This document shows positions 26,309 to 35,065 of a stretch of DNA of 64,000 bases, one piece after another. The stretch covers positions 1-64,000 of the forward strand of contig CAIOZY010000019.1 of NCBI GenBank assembly GCA_903862935.1, read 5' to 3'. How positions within the stretch are numbered: position 1 is the stretch's first letter; every line of letters begins with the position of its first letter. The notes beneath the pieces were generated by a model. The model was given only the letters and a program-made list of their open reading frames with translations. It searched no databases and was not told the origin of the DNA. A program made the translations under genes and the position numbers. The DNA comes from an uncultured Opitutaceae bacterium. Lineage in GTDB: Bacteria; Verrucomicrobiota; Verrucomicrobiia; Opitutales; Opitutaceae.

Positions 26309-27547
26309 CTATGCCACAACCCGGCCTACGATCAACGTGGAATTTATCCCGAGCATCCCGAAGGAGTTATTGAGGATCGTGTCCACGCGCGAGACGGCCT
26401 TCGGGTGGTTCAGGACCAGGCCCGGCAGGGCGCACTGGGGGTCGAGGTCGTCCACGTTGATCGTCGGGTGGACCACCCGGTCCTCGAAGGACGGAAGGTT
26501 CCCCGCAAGCTCCAGGGCGCCCGCAGCGCCCATGCAGTGGCCGATGTAGCCTTTCGTGTTGTTGATCCAGGTGTCCGGGCAGCCCTCCCCGAACACCGCC
26601 CGGATCGCCTCGCACTCCTGGATGTCCCCAAGGGGGGTCGCCGTGGCGTGGGTGTTGATGATGTGGATGTCCTTGGGCTGGAGCCCGGCATGGGCGACCG
26701 CGCGGCGGATGCACTCAGCCTGCCGGGTGGGGTTGGGCAGCACGTAGTCGCTCGCATCGCTGTTGACGCAGTAGCCGGCGATCTCCCCGTAGATCTTCGC
26801 CCCGCGCGCCCGGGCGTCCTCCAGGCGCTCTAGGGTGTAGAGGCAGCCGCCCTCGGAGACCACGATTCCGTTGCGCGCGCGGTCGAACGGGCGGGACGCC
26901 TTTTTCGGGTCGGCGTGGGTCGCCAGGGCCCCCTGCGACTTGAACCCGGCGAAGATGCCAAAGGTGTGGATGCTTTCGCTGATCCCCCCGCACAGGGCGA
27001 AGTCGACCTCCCCGAGCCGGAGCATCTGGGCGGCGTGGATGAGGCCGAGGTTCCCCGCGGCGCAGGCTGCCCCGATCGTGTAGGCCGGGCCGGTGATCCC
27101 CAGGTGGAGCGAAACCTCGCCGGCGGGGTTGTTGGCGACCGTCCGGGGGTTGTGGTAGTGCGACCAGAACTTCGTGTCGTAGCCGAACTTGGAGATCGCG
27201 TAGATCTCGTTCTCGGTCTCGACGTTGCCGTGCTCGGTGCAGCCGATGTAGATTCCGACCCGGTCGGTGGGGCGCGCCGAGAAATCCGCCCCGCTGTCGG
27301 CCAGGGCCTCCCGCGCGCAGTAGATGCTGATGCTTCCGGCCCGGGTCCCGACGCGGAGCTCCTTCTTCTTCTGATACTTGAGTGGATCGAAGGTGCAGAC
27401 TCCGGCCGGCAGCCGGCCCATGTACCGCACATCGATCAGGCCCACCCCAGGCACGCCGTTCAGCAGGTTGCGCCGGAACTCCGGCAGGGAGTTACCGTTG
27501 GGGGCCGTCAGGCCCACCCCGGTTATGACAATGCGCGTCGACTTCAT
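26309..27547 (-). CDS. Beta-ketoacyl-ACP synthase II-like ketosynthase
   Basis: A 412-residue FabF-family condensing enzyme starting MKSTRIVITGVG. The catalytic triad is complete: Cys162 in GAACAAGN, His300 in NTHATATPLGD and His337 in TKGYIGHCMG. The Cys context (AACAAG) differs from the housekeeping FabF TACATS/TACASS pattern, which suggests a specialised KS clade such as those of aryl-polyene or ladderane-type clusters. It is the first gene of the minus-strand cluster and is divergent from galE, 63 bp away, so its promoter must lie in that gap. A start 10 codons upstream (27577) is possible. Confidence 0.88.
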   Translation of the reverse strand: MKSTRIVITGVGLTAPNGNSLPEFRRNLLNGVPGVGLIDVRYMGRLPAGVCTFDPLKYQKKKELRVGTRAGSISIYCAREALADSGADFSARPTDRVGIYIGCTEHGNVETENEIYAISKFGYDTKFWSHYHNPRTVANNPAGEVSLHLGITGPAYTIGAACAAGNLGLIHAAQMLRLGEVDFALCGGISESIHTFGIFAGFKSQGALATHADPKKASRPFDRARNGIVVSEGGCLYTLERLEDARARGAKIYGEIAGYCVNSDASDYVLPNPTRQAECIRRAVAHAGLQPKDIHIINTHATATPLGDIQECEAIRAVFGEGCPDTWINNTKGYIGHCMGAAGALELAGNLPSFEDRVVHPTINVDDLDPQCALPGLVLNHPKAVSRVDTILNNSFGMLGINSTLIVGRVVA

Positions 27548-27610
27548 CGGCTTGTGCAAAGGAAAATCGCTAGCCAACCGCGCACCGAACGCAATAACAT
27601 CCCCACCTTA

Positions 27611-28603
27611 ATGAATGTCCTTGTCGTAGGGGGAGCGGGCTACATCGGCAGTCACTGCGTCCGGCAGCTTGCCGCGGCGGGGCACCGCCCGGTGGTCCTG
27701 GACAACCTTGTCTACGGGCATCGCGCGGCCGTGGCCCCGGGCGTCGCCTTCCACGAGGCCCACCTGGGGGACGGAGGCTCCGTCGTGCGGATCCTGCGCG
27801 AGGAGAAGATCGAGCTGGTCATGCACTTCGCCGCGTTCTGCTACGTCGGCGAGTCGGTCACCGATCCCCTCAAGTACTACTTCAACAATGTCGTCGCGAC
27901 CCTGAATCTGCTGCGCGCGATGTCCGAGGCCGGCGTCAGAAAGTTCGTGTTCTCATCGACCTGCGCCACCTACGGAGTCCCCGAGCGGCTCCCGATCCTC
28001 GAGTCGGCCCCCCAGGCGCCCATCAACCCGTACGGCCAGACCAAGCTCGATGTCGAGAATGCGCTCCGCGCGCTTGCGGTGGCCCACGGGCTGAGCTTCG
28101 CCGCCTTCCGGTACTTCAACGCGGCCGGCGCGTCCGAGGACGGGAAGATTGGCGAGGACCACGATCCGGAAACGCACCTGATCCCGCTCGCCTTCTCCGC
28201 GGCCGCCGGGAGGCTGCCCCATCTGCAGCTGTTCGGCACCGACTACCCGACTCCCGACGGGACGTGCCTGCGCGACTACGTGCACGTCGACGACCTGAGC
28301 CGCGCCCACATCGCCGTGTTTCCCAGGCTAGAGGCAAAGGGCTCAGGGCATTTTTACAACCTGGGAACCGGCCGGCCCTCCTCGAACCGCGAGGTGATCC
28401 AGGCGGTGGAGCGGGCGACGGGCCGAACGGTCCCCGTGATCGAGAGCCCCCGCCGGCCGGGCGACCCCCCGGCCCTCTACGCGGACTCGGCCAAGGCCCA
28501 AAGCGAGCTCGGCTGGCGGCCGAAGTTCACAAGCCTGGACTCGATCGTGGCCACGGCCTGGGCGTGGCACCGCTCCCACCCGGACGGCTACGGCGACCGC
28601 TAA
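27611..28603 (+). CDS. galE: UDP-glucose 4-epimerase
   Basis: A 330-residue extended SDR. The NAD-binding motif [10 protein letters not shown] is at residues 7-16, the catalytic Ser is in FSSTCATYG, and the Tyr and Lys are in INPYGQTK. The later motifs AAGAS..GKIGEDH..ETHLIPL and the [10 protein letters not shown] segment are typical of GalE. It interconverts UDP-glucose and UDP-galactose for exopolysaccharide or LPS sugars. Its start is divergent from the ketosynthase, and its 3' end overlaps the NtrC-type regulator gene by four bases in convergent orientation. Confidence 0.92.
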   Translation: MNVLVVGGAGYIGSHCVRQLAAAGHRPVVLDNLVYGHRAAVAPGVAFHEAHLGDGGSVVRILREEKIELVMHFAAFCYVGESVTDPLKYYFNNVVATLNLLRAMSEAGVRKFVFSSTCATYGVPERLPILESAPQAPINPYGQTKLDVENALRALAVAHGLSFAAFRYFNAAGASEDGKIGEDHDPETHLIPLAFSAAAGRLPHLQLFGTDYPTPDGTCLRDYVHVDDLSRAHIAVFPRLEAKGSGHFYNLGTGRPSSNREVIQAVERATGRTVPVIESPRRPGDPPALYADSAKAQSELGWRPKFTSLDSIVATAWAWHRSHPDGYGDR

Positions 28604-29805
28604 GGCTGCGGGGGCGAGGCCAGTTCCGGCGGAAGATCGCGCATGAGGATCGCGTCTCCCTGGGCGATGACGGCGCTGCGGTAGACCACGTTCTCGAGCT
28701 CCCTGACGTTGCCCGGCCAGGCGTGGCGCTTGAGGGCCTCCATCGCCTCCGGCGAGACGCGGCCCGCCCGGGCCTTGCGCTGCTGAACGAGCTTTTGCAG
28801 GTAATAGTCGACCAGCTGGGGGATGTCGTCGGAGCGCTCCCTCAGCGGAGGAATCCGGATCCGCACGACGTTGAGCCGGTAGTAGAGGTCCTCGCGGAAC
28901 GCCCGGGCCTTGACCAGCGCCTCGAGGTCCTTGTTGGTGGCGGCGATAACCCGCACGTCGACCGTGACCGTCGCGGAGGCCCCCACTCGCTGGATCTCCC
29001 CTTGCTGCAGCACGCGCAGGATCTTCGTCTGGGTGGGCAGCGCCATGTCGCCGATCTCGTCGAGGAAGATCGTGCCTTTGTCACACTGCTCGAACTTGCC
29101 GATCCTCTGGCTCACGGCGCCGGTGAAGGCGCCCTTCTCGTGTCCGAACAGCTCGCTCTCGATCAGGTTCTCGGGGATGGCGGCGCAGTTGACGGCGACG
29201 AAGGGCTTCGATGCCCGGTGGCTGTTCTTCCAGATCGAGCGGGCGACCAGTTCCTTGCCGGATCCGCTTTCACCGGTGATCATGACCGTCACGTCGCTGG
29301 CAGTCACCTGCCCGATTGTCTTGAAGACCGCCTGCATGACCGCAGAGCTGCCGATGATCCCGTCGGGGTGGTCCTCCGGGTCCACGCTCGGCTGGTACTC
29401 GCCGACGGCGCTTAGGTCCGCCCGGACCTTGAGCGCGGCCTCCGCCAGCGCGATCACCTTTGGGGGATCGAACGGCTTCATCACGTAGTCGAACGCCCCG
29501 TATTTCATCGCCTCGATCGCCGTCTGCGCGGTGCCGAAGGCCGTCATGAGGATCACGAGCTGCTTGGGGCTAACCGAACGGATGTGCTGGAGGGCCTCGA
29601 TCCCGCCCATGCCGCCCATCCTCACGTCCAGGAAAACCAGGTCCGGCGGCGGCCCTTTCTTCACCAGCTCCACCCCCTCCTCCCCGCTCGCCGCCTCCAC
29701 GACGCGGTACTTGTGCCCGGTCAGCACCCGGCCCAGCGAGTAACGCACCTGGGTGTCGTCGTCGACGACCAGAATCGTGGGCACGTGCGGCTGGGTCTCG
29801 GGCAT
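28600..29805 (-). CDS. NtrC-type sigma-54 response regulator lacking a DNA-binding domain
   Basis: A 401-residue protein. The receiver domain has the acidic pair DDD at 15-17, phospho-acceptor Asp60 and the conserved Lys110 in VMKPFDP. The AAA+ domain has Walker A GESGSGKE (178-185), the sigma-54-contacting loop GAFTGA (225-230), Walker B FLDE (247-250), and the R-finger region [13 protein letters not shown]. The protein ends about 20 residues after that segment, so the Fis-type helix-turn-helix found at the C-terminus of NtrC proteins is missing, with a normal stop and no frameshift evident. Activation of sigma-54 polymerase from solution or via a partner is inferred. No sensor kinase is adjacent. 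Confidence 0.88.
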   Translation of the reverse strand: MPETQPHVPTILVVDDDTQVRYSLGRVLTGHKYRVVEAASGEEGVELVKKGPPPDLVFLDVRMGGMGGIEALQHIRSVSPKQLVILMTAFGTAQTAIEAMKYGAFDYVMKPFDPPKVIALAEAALKVRADLSAVGEYQPSVDPEDHPDGIIGSSAVMQAVFKTIGQVTASDVTVMITGESGSGKELVARSIWKNSHRASKPFVAVNCAAIPENLIESELFGHEKGAFTGAVSQRIGKFEQCDKGTIFLDEIGDMALPTQTKILRVLQQGEIQRVGASATVTVDVRVIAATNKDLEALVKARAFREDLYYRLNVVRIRIPPLRERSDDIPQLVDYYLQKLVQQRKARAGRVSPEAMEALKRHAWPGNVRELENVVYRSAVIAQGDAILMRDLPPELASPPQP

Positions 29806-29862
29806 AGAAGGATAGACAAACTAACGCTGGCGGTTTCGCGGGCCAGCGGCTACTTAATTTTC

Positions 29863-30642
29863 ATGCTCGGCTGGTCGATCAATCTTTTCCGCATTCGCGG
29901 CATCCAACTCACCCTGCACTTCAGCTTCCTGCTGCTGCTCGCCTGGTCGGCAGTGCAGGGCTACGACGAGGCCGGCCTGCCCGGGGTTTTCTGGAGCACG
30001 GCGCTGCTGATCGCGTTCTTCACCTGCGTCGTCCTGCACGAGTTGGGGCACTCCTTCACCGCACGGCGCTTCGGCGTGGGGGTGCGCAGGATCCTCCTGA
30101 TGCCCATCGGGGGAATGGCGGAGTTTGACTCGATCCCGCGCCAGCCGAGCCGTGAGTTCCTGATCACGGTGGCAGGGCCGGCGGTCAACTTCGCAATCGC
30201 GGCGCTGCTGTGGGTCTTCGTCGACACTACCCGGGACACGCCCACAGCCGATCTGCCGGCCTCCGTCTACGACTTCGGCTGGATCCTGCTCACCTGGAAC
30301 ATCTACATGGGGCTCTTCAACCTCGTGCCGGTCTTCCCCATGGACGGCGGCCGGATCCTGCGGGCGATGCTCGCCACCCGCCTGACCTACCTCCGGGCGA
30401 CCTTTTGGGCGGCGACGATCGCGAAGGTCCTGGCCGCGATCGGGATGATCGCCGGGTTGTGGGCTGGGCAGTACATGCTCGTCATCTTGTTTGCCTTCAT
30501 CTTTTTTGCCGGGGAGGCCGAATACCGCGCGCTCCTCCGCCGGGAAAGAGAAGACGCCTACTGGCGAGACGTGGTAGCCCAGTTTCAGGCCCTGCACCAG
30601 CCGGCTCCCGGGCAGCGGGAGCCGCCCCTGCTCGAGCCGTGA
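29863..30642 (+). CDS. M50-family site-2-protease-like membrane peptidase
   Basis: A 259-residue integral membrane protein with about five to six hydrophobic segments. The zinc motif HELGH is at residues 59-63, and the third-ligand motif NLVPVFPMDGGR lies near 150-161, both inside membrane helices as in S2P/SpoIVFB-type proteases. No PDZ or CBS domain is present. Such enzymes cleave membrane-anchored regulators within the bilayer; the target is unknown. The ATG at 29863 is chosen because the first residues MLGWSINLFRIRGIQL match the family's usual N-terminus. It is divergent from the response-regulator gene. Confidence 0.85.
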   Translation: MLGWSINLFRIRGIQLTLHFSFLLLLAWSAVQGYDEAGLPGVFWSTALLIAFFTCVVLHELGHSFTARRFGVGVRRILLMPIGGMAEFDSIPRQPSREFLITVAGPAVNFAIAALLWVFVDTTRDTPTADLPASVYDFGWILLTWNIYMGLFNLVPVFPMDGGRILRAMLATRLTYLRATFWAATIAKVLAAIGMIAGLWAGQYMLVILFAFIFFAGEAEYRALLRREREDAYWRDVVAQFQALHQPAPGQREPPLLEP

Positions 30643-30739
30643 GCGGCCCCGGCTACCCGGGAGGGTCGTATTCGGCCCAGCAAAAACTCCTTGCGTTCGA
30701 TCACGAAAGTTTGATCTTTCTTCCCCTCGGAATTGGCAC

Positions 30740-30815
30740 GGGCTCGTAGCTCAGTTGGAAGAGCGCCGCAATGGCATTGCGGAGGTCGTCAGTTCGATCC
30801 TGATCGGGTCCACCA
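30740..30815 (+). tRNA. tRNA-Ala (anticodon GGC)
   Basis: A 76-base cloverleaf. The acceptor arms GGGCTCG and CGGGTCC pair over seven positions with two G-U pairs. The D arm is GCTC/GAGC, the anticodon stem CCGCA/TGCGG holds loop ATGGCAT (anticodon GGC), the variable loop is five bases, and the T arm GTCAG/CTGAT encloses TTCGATC. The CCA end is encoded in the DNA. It reads GCC (and GCU) alanine codons, the commonest alanine codons in a high-GC genome. Confidence 0.95.
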
Positions 30816-30821
30816 ATCCGC

Positions 30822-30839
30822 GGCGGCTAGCCAGCCGCC
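30822..30839 (+). terminator. Possible terminator hairpin after tRNA-Ala
   Basis: Arms GGCGGCT (30822-30828) and AGCCGCC (30833-30839) pair perfectly around a 4-base loop, starting seven bases after the tRNA CCA end. There is only a weak pyrimidine stretch downstream rather than a T-run, so it may stop transcription or protect the 3' end for processing. Confidence 0.4.
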
Positions 30840-30939
30840 CGCTCCCCTGTCTAAGGCCCCAAAGTTCAGCGTGTTGCGCTCGTGCAATGCCGTAGCCTCA
30901 GAGGGAAAACCTTCCGGCCACTGAATTCTTGAGCCCCAT

Positions 30940-31302
30940 CTACTCGGGAAGCGTTGGGAAATAGAAGAACACCGCGGATGCCAACGCAATCGCTGCGCAC
31001 CCGACCGGAACAAAGGCCCAGTGAGGCGGGGGCTTTTTGAAGATCACTCCCCTTAGCACCAGGTAGATCGACGGGACATGGACCAGGAGGACCAGTTCGA
31101 CCAGGTTGCCAAGCCCCTTGGCCGGATAATGGAGATATCCTGGATGGGACTGGTCGAACGCCGTTAGGTAGATGTACGCGCCGGGGGCAAGGAAGGGGGC
31201 GACGTATTCCCACCAACGCCAAAGGATCGATCTTCGGAAGGCAACGTACACCACAAGGGCAGCAGCGATTCCGAAGCAGAGAAGGATCAACATGAAGGCC
31301 AC
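30940..31302 (-). CDS. Small multi-pass membrane protein of unknown function
   Basis: A protein of about 120 residues. Hydrophobic segments at residues about 2-22, 33-50, 62-85 and 94-115 indicate three to four membrane spans, with a short charged C-terminus. No family is recognised. The start is GTG 31302, preceded at about 12 bases by AGGA; an in-frame ATG at 31293 is the alternative. It is isolated between the tRNA gene and a 460-bp gene-free region. Confidence 0.55.
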   Translation of the reverse strand: MAFMLILLCFGIAAALVVYVAFRRSILWRWWEYVAPFLAPGAYIYLTAFDQSHPGYLHYPAKGLGNLVELVLLVHVPSIYLVLRGVIFKKPPPHWAFVPVGCAAIALASAVFFYFPTLPE

Positions 31303-31762
31303 GGGAGCACAGTTCCTGCAGCGGCGAGGGGGTGATCCCTCGCGCTACCTGCAGGCAGCTGATCAGAGCCATGGCCCAGTTTCGATCCCTTTCGCAGCCG
31401 CCCGCGGCTCGTGCGTCACCCCGTGGGATACTGTAACCCATCATCTATCATTAACCTCGAATATCCACGATGCTGATCGCTGTCGCGGCATCTCGCCACC
31501 CCGCCTTTCCGTTCGATCCGCTCAGGCTAGCCCATTCGGGAGACCCCAGGGGGAAGGGTTTCCTCTTGGGCCCGGCCGCCCTAGCCCTGTTTACATTCGC
31601 AAAGCCGTGATACCCATTTCTTTGTCCCACACAGCGACGCCGGCGATGCTCCTCCACGTTCCTGAGGGCGGCTAAGACCAAGCCTTCGATTCCAGGCTGT
31701 TTGAAAATATTGAAAACCTGAATTGCTGTACGCCTCTCCCTAAACCGTCCTCTTCACAAACC
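31303..31762. other. 460-bp gene-free region
   Basis: No frame here has convincing composition or motifs. The right end (31690-31725) is AT-rich for this genome, with TTGAAAATATTGAAAACC near 31701-31718, and probably holds the promoter of the old-yellow-enzyme gene. The left part contains short GC-rich inverted repeats such as CTGCAGG types. Nothing else could be identified. Confidence 0.4.
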
Positions 31763-32848
31763 ATGTCGAACCAGAACGCCAAACTGCTCTCCCCGGTCTC
31801 CCTCGGATCCCTGAGCCTCAAGAACCGGATCCTGATGGCCGCACTCACGCGATGCCGCGCCGACTCCGACCACGTACCGACCGGCATTATGGTCGACTAC
31901 TACGCCCAGCGCGCCAGCGCCGGCCTCATCGCGAGCGAGGCCACCATGGTGATCGAGGGAAATTCCGCATTCGGAGGCCGCGAGCCCGGAATCTACTCCG
32001 AGCGCCAGGTGGCCGCCTGGAAGACCGTCACCGAGGCGGTCCATGCCCGGGGCGGCAAGATCGTCATCCAGCTCTGGCACGGCGGCCGCGCCTGCCACTC
32101 GCTCCTCAACGGCGGGTCCCAGCCCGTCGCCCCGAGCCCCCTGCGGATTGAAAACGACGAGACCCACACCCCGCAGGGCAAGAAGCCCTACGAGGTTCCG
32201 AGGGAGCTCCGAGACGATGAACTTCCGGGTATCGTTGAAGGTTTCCGCCGCGCAGCCCTAAACGCCCAGCGTGCCGGGTTCGACGGGGTCGAGGTCCACG
32301 GGGCCAACGGCTACCTGCTCGACCAGTTTCTGCGGAGCGGCAGCAACCGCCGATCCGGGCCCTACGGGGGCCCGGTCCAAAACCGCGCCCGACTGCTTCT
32401 GGAGGTCGTCGATGCGGTCTGCGCCGTGTGGGGTCCCGGCCGGGTCGGCGTGCGGATCTCCCCGCTAAACAGCTTCAATGACATGAGGGATGACGACCCC
32501 GTGGGGCTGACCGCCTACGTGGCCGGCGAACTGAGCCGGCGCGGGATCGCCTTCCTGCACGTGATGCGGGGCGATTTCTTTGGGGTTCAAAAAGGCGACG
32601 TGATGACCGCGGCCCGCACGGCCTTCAGCGGTTGCCTTGTCGGGAACATGGGCTACACGCCCGCCGAGGCCTCACAGGCCGTCGAGGCGGGCGCCCTCGA
32701 CGCGGTCGCCTTTGGGCACCACTACATCAGCAACCCGGACCTCGTGGAGCGCGCTCATATCGGCGCAGCGCTCTCGGAGCCGGATCCGAGCACCTTCTAC
32801 AGTCCGGGGCCCCGCGGCTACACCGACTACGCTGCATTGGGGGAGTGA
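31763..32848 (+). CDS. Old yellow enzyme-family alkene reductase
   Basis: A 361-residue FMN-dependent ene-reductase of the NemA/OYE type. N-terminal LGSLSLKNRILMAALTRCRA (in pieces) is the FMN-binding strand, QLWHGGRA supplies conserved contacts near residue 100, and EVHGANGYLLDQFL with GPYGG further on are the family signatures. It reduces electrophilic double bonds of enones or nitro compounds with NAD(P)H, usually in detoxification. The length is normal. It appears monocistronic. Confidence 0.92.
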   Translation: MSNQNAKLLSPVSLGSLSLKNRILMAALTRCRADSDHVPTGIMVDYYAQRASAGLIASEATMVIEGNSAFGGREPGIYSERQVAAWKTVTEAVHARGGKIVIQLWHGGRACHSLLNGGSQPVAPSPLRIENDETHTPQGKKPYEVPRELRDDELPGIVEGFRRAALNAQRAGFDGVEVHGANGYLLDQFLRSGSNRRSGPYGGPVQNRARLLLEVVDAVCAVWGPGRVGVRISPLNSFNDMRDDDPVGLTAYVAGELSRRGIAFLHVMRGDFFGVQKGDVMTAARTAFSGCLVGNMGYTPAEASQAVEAGALDAVAFGHHYISNPDLVERAHIGAALSEPDPSTFYSPGPRGYTDYAALGE

Positions 32849-33044
32849 TCCGGCGCTGGGGGCAGGCAGCCACGGCCAACAACTCCTAGATCGATGTTGC
32901 TTAACCGCGATAGCGCGGCTACTTCAGCGTTGTCGACGTGGGCCACTCAGAAATCACCTACCTCCAAGTGCGCATCCTAACTGCTCCGGGGCCAGACCAG
33001 CGGTCTGTCGCTGGGTTCCGCTCAGGAATCCGCAGGATCGGACG

Positions 33045-33329
33045 ATGATGTTTCTCGATGACTTTAAGGATGCCCTTAATGGACATGCCTTCGAGCTGGC
33101 TGGCCTAGCGGGCCTGGCCTTGATCTTCGTCGCGGGCTGGATTAGGTGGCGGATCACCTGGCTCGATGCCGACGTCGAGGAGGCGGTCAAAGACGGCAAG
33201 CTCACCCAGAGCCAAGCGGAGAAGCGAGCCTGGGTGGCCCAGCTCGCCACGCCCGTCCTCATGCTGATCGGCCTGGCGCTGCTGGGCATGGCGGTCGCGG
33301 GCTACACGGCAAAACTAGGCTGGATCTGA
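33045..33329 (+). CDS. Small two-span membrane protein of unknown function
   Basis: A 94-residue protein starting at tandem ATG codons (33045 and 33048). Two hydrophobic helices (residues about 16-34 and 68-88) flank an acidic-then-basic amphipathic linker containing DADVEEAVKDGKLTQSQAEKR (in pieces). No family is recognised. Composition and third-base GC fit a coding gene. It stands alone between the reductase and peptidase genes. Confidence 0.55.
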   Translation: MMFLDDFKDALNGHAFELAGLAGLALIFVAGWIRWRITWLDADVEEAVKDGKLTQSQAEKRAWVAQLATPVLMLIGLALLGMAVAGYTAKLGWI

Positions 33330-33437
33330 GCCTGGGGCGCCCTGCGGGCTAACCCCGACCTGTAGGCTTGTCAGGCCCTGGCCGGTCGGGTTGGCTCTGC
33401 CGAGTTCATCTCGCCTGACCCGGTCCCCCATCATCCC

Positions 33438-35045
33438 ATGCGAATCCTCTCCCTTGCCCCAGCGTTCCTCCTGGCGGCCCTCTGCCTTGAGGCCGCACCT
33501 GCCGCCGACCGACCGTCCGCGCCCCCCCCGCCCGACGCGAACGAACTCGCCCCGGCGCCGGAGGCAAAGGCCGGGGATTTGAAGCGCGAGCGGGCAGATC
33601 CGTCGGAGGTCGCCTCCGCGCCCGTCAAGGAGAGGCGAACGGCCACGAGCCATACCTTGGCCACGGCCGCCGGGGCACTCTGCTACGAGGCGACTGCCGG
33701 GACCCTCACCCTGCGCGATGGGCAGGGAAGGCCGACCGCCAGCATGTTCTACGTCGCCTATGTCGTCGAGCCGGAGGCCGGCCGCGGGCCTCGCCCGGTC
33801 ACCTTCCTTTACAACGGGGGCCCAGGCTCATCGAGCATGTGGCTGCACATGGGCTCGATCGGGCCGCTTCGCGTGCGCACCGACTCTCCCGAGGCGACGC
33901 ACAACCCTCCCTACACCGTCGGCCCCAACGAGCAGTCGCTCCTGGGCCGCACCGACCTGGTCTTCCTTGACGCTATCGGGACGGGATATTCGCGGGTGCT
34001 CGGGAAGAGCAAGCCCGAAGCGTTCTGGGGTGTGGACGCCGACATCGACGCCTTCGCCCAGGGCATCACCCGATACCTGACGGTGAACCGGCGCTGGAAT
34101 TCCCCGAAGTTCCTGTTCGGGGAGTCCTACGGGACCACGCGCTCGGCCGGCCTCGCCTATGCCCTCCACAAGCGGGGCGTGCAGCTCAACGGGGTCATCC
34201 TGCTGTCCTCGATCCTAAACTACGGGGTCCGCAACCCGGGGTACGACCGGACCTTCGTCGGACTCCTGCCAACCTATGCCGCGGCGGCCTGGTATCACCA
34301 CAAGTCCAACCCCCGGCCCGACCAGCTCGAGCCGCTGCTGGCCGAGGTCCGCGCCTATGCCTCAGGCCCGTACCTGCTCGCGCTCGACAAGGGCCAAGAC
34401 ATCACCGCGCAGGAGGAGGACTCGGTCGCCCAAAAGCTGAGCGGCTACACAGGCCTGTCAGTGACCTTTCTCAAGGAGAACCGCCTCCGGGTCGAGCCGG
34501 GCCGCTTCCGCAAGGAACTGCTCAGGGCCGAGCACCGGATCCTCGGCCGCTACGATGCGCGCGTCGTCGGGATCGATCCGGATGACGCCGGGGAGGAGCC
34601 CGAATACGACCCGGCCTCGGCCGGGATCTCCGGGGCCTTTGTCGGCGCCCTTCAGGCCACGCTCGTCGACGAACTCCACTTCCCGTCCGACCTGGCGTAT
34701 CTGCCCTCGGGCGGCGAGGCGATCTTCAAGGCTTGGGACTGGCACCACAGGGCGCCGGGAGACCCCTACCGCGAGGTTGCCCCAGACGTGGCGAGGGACC
34801 TTTCGAGCGCCATGCGGGAGAATCCCCACTTGAAGGTCCTTTCCCTCAACGGCTGGTACGACTTGGCGACGCCCTTCTACGAGACGGAGTACGACTTGAA
34901 GCACATGCATCTGGATCCCTCGCTTCGCCAGAACCTGCGCTTCGCCTACTACCCGTCGGGGCACATGGTCTACCTGAACCCCGAGGCCCTCAAGCAGCTG
35001 ATCTCGGACCTCGAGCGTTTCTACGGCGAGGCGGCCCCCCGGTAG
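33438..35045 (+). CDS. S10-family serine carboxypeptidase, exported
   Basis: A 535-residue protein with a signal peptide (MRILSLAPAFLLAALCLEAAPAA) followed by a Pro/Ala-rich spacer to about residue 45. Family S10 signatures are present in order: YNGGPGSSS (residues 125-133, oxyanion hole), the nucleophile Ser230 in GESYGTTR, the Asp in LNGWYDLATPF (about 476) and the His in PSGHMVYL (about 515). It would release C-terminal residues from peptides in the periplasm. Bacterial S10 enzymes of this length are common in Opitutales and Acidobacteria by my recollection. The 3' end converges with the GAF-domain gene. Confidence 0.88.
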   Translation: MRILSLAPAFLLAALCLEAAPAADRPSAPPPPDANELAPAPEAKAGDLKRERADPSEVASAPVKERRTATSHTLATAAGALCYEATAGTLTLRDGQGRPTASMFYVAYVVEPEAGRGPRPVTFLYNGGPGSSSMWLHMGSIGPLRVRTDSPEATHNPPYTVGPNEQSLLGRTDLVFLDAIGTGYSRVLGKSKPEAFWGVDADIDAFAQGITRYLTVNRRWNSPKFLFGESYGTTRSAGLAYALHKRGVQLNGVILLSSILNYGVRNPGYDRTFVGLLPTYAAAAWYHHKSNPRPDQLEPLLAEVRAYASGPYLLALDKGQDITAQEEDSVAQKLSGYTGLSVTFLKENRLRVEPGRFRKELLRAEHRILGRYDARVVGIDPDDAGEEPEYDPASAGISGAFVGALQATLVDELHFPSDLAYLPSGGEAIFKAWDWHHRAPGDPYREVAPDVARDLSSAMRENPHLKVLSLNGWYDLATPFYETEYDLKHMHLDPSLRQNLRFAYYPSGHMVYLNPEALKQLISDLERFYGEAAPR

Positions 35046-35065
35046 CCAAGCCACGCCCGGCTCGG

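Noticed and set aside
26915-27610. An upstream extension of the galE frame by over 200 codons
   Set aside because: The extension lies antisense to the ketosynthase gene; GalE proteins begin at the nucleotide-binding strand, which matches ATG 27611.
27611-28603. The extended SDR next to the cluster as a possible OleD
   Set aside because: The catalytic and substrate motifs ([23 protein letters not shown]) are those of GalE, and it is transcribed divergently from the cluster.
31172-31675. A 167-codon plus-strand frame in the gene-poor region
   Set aside because: It partly overlaps the small membrane protein gene in antisense and has no recognisable domain or periodic codon bias.
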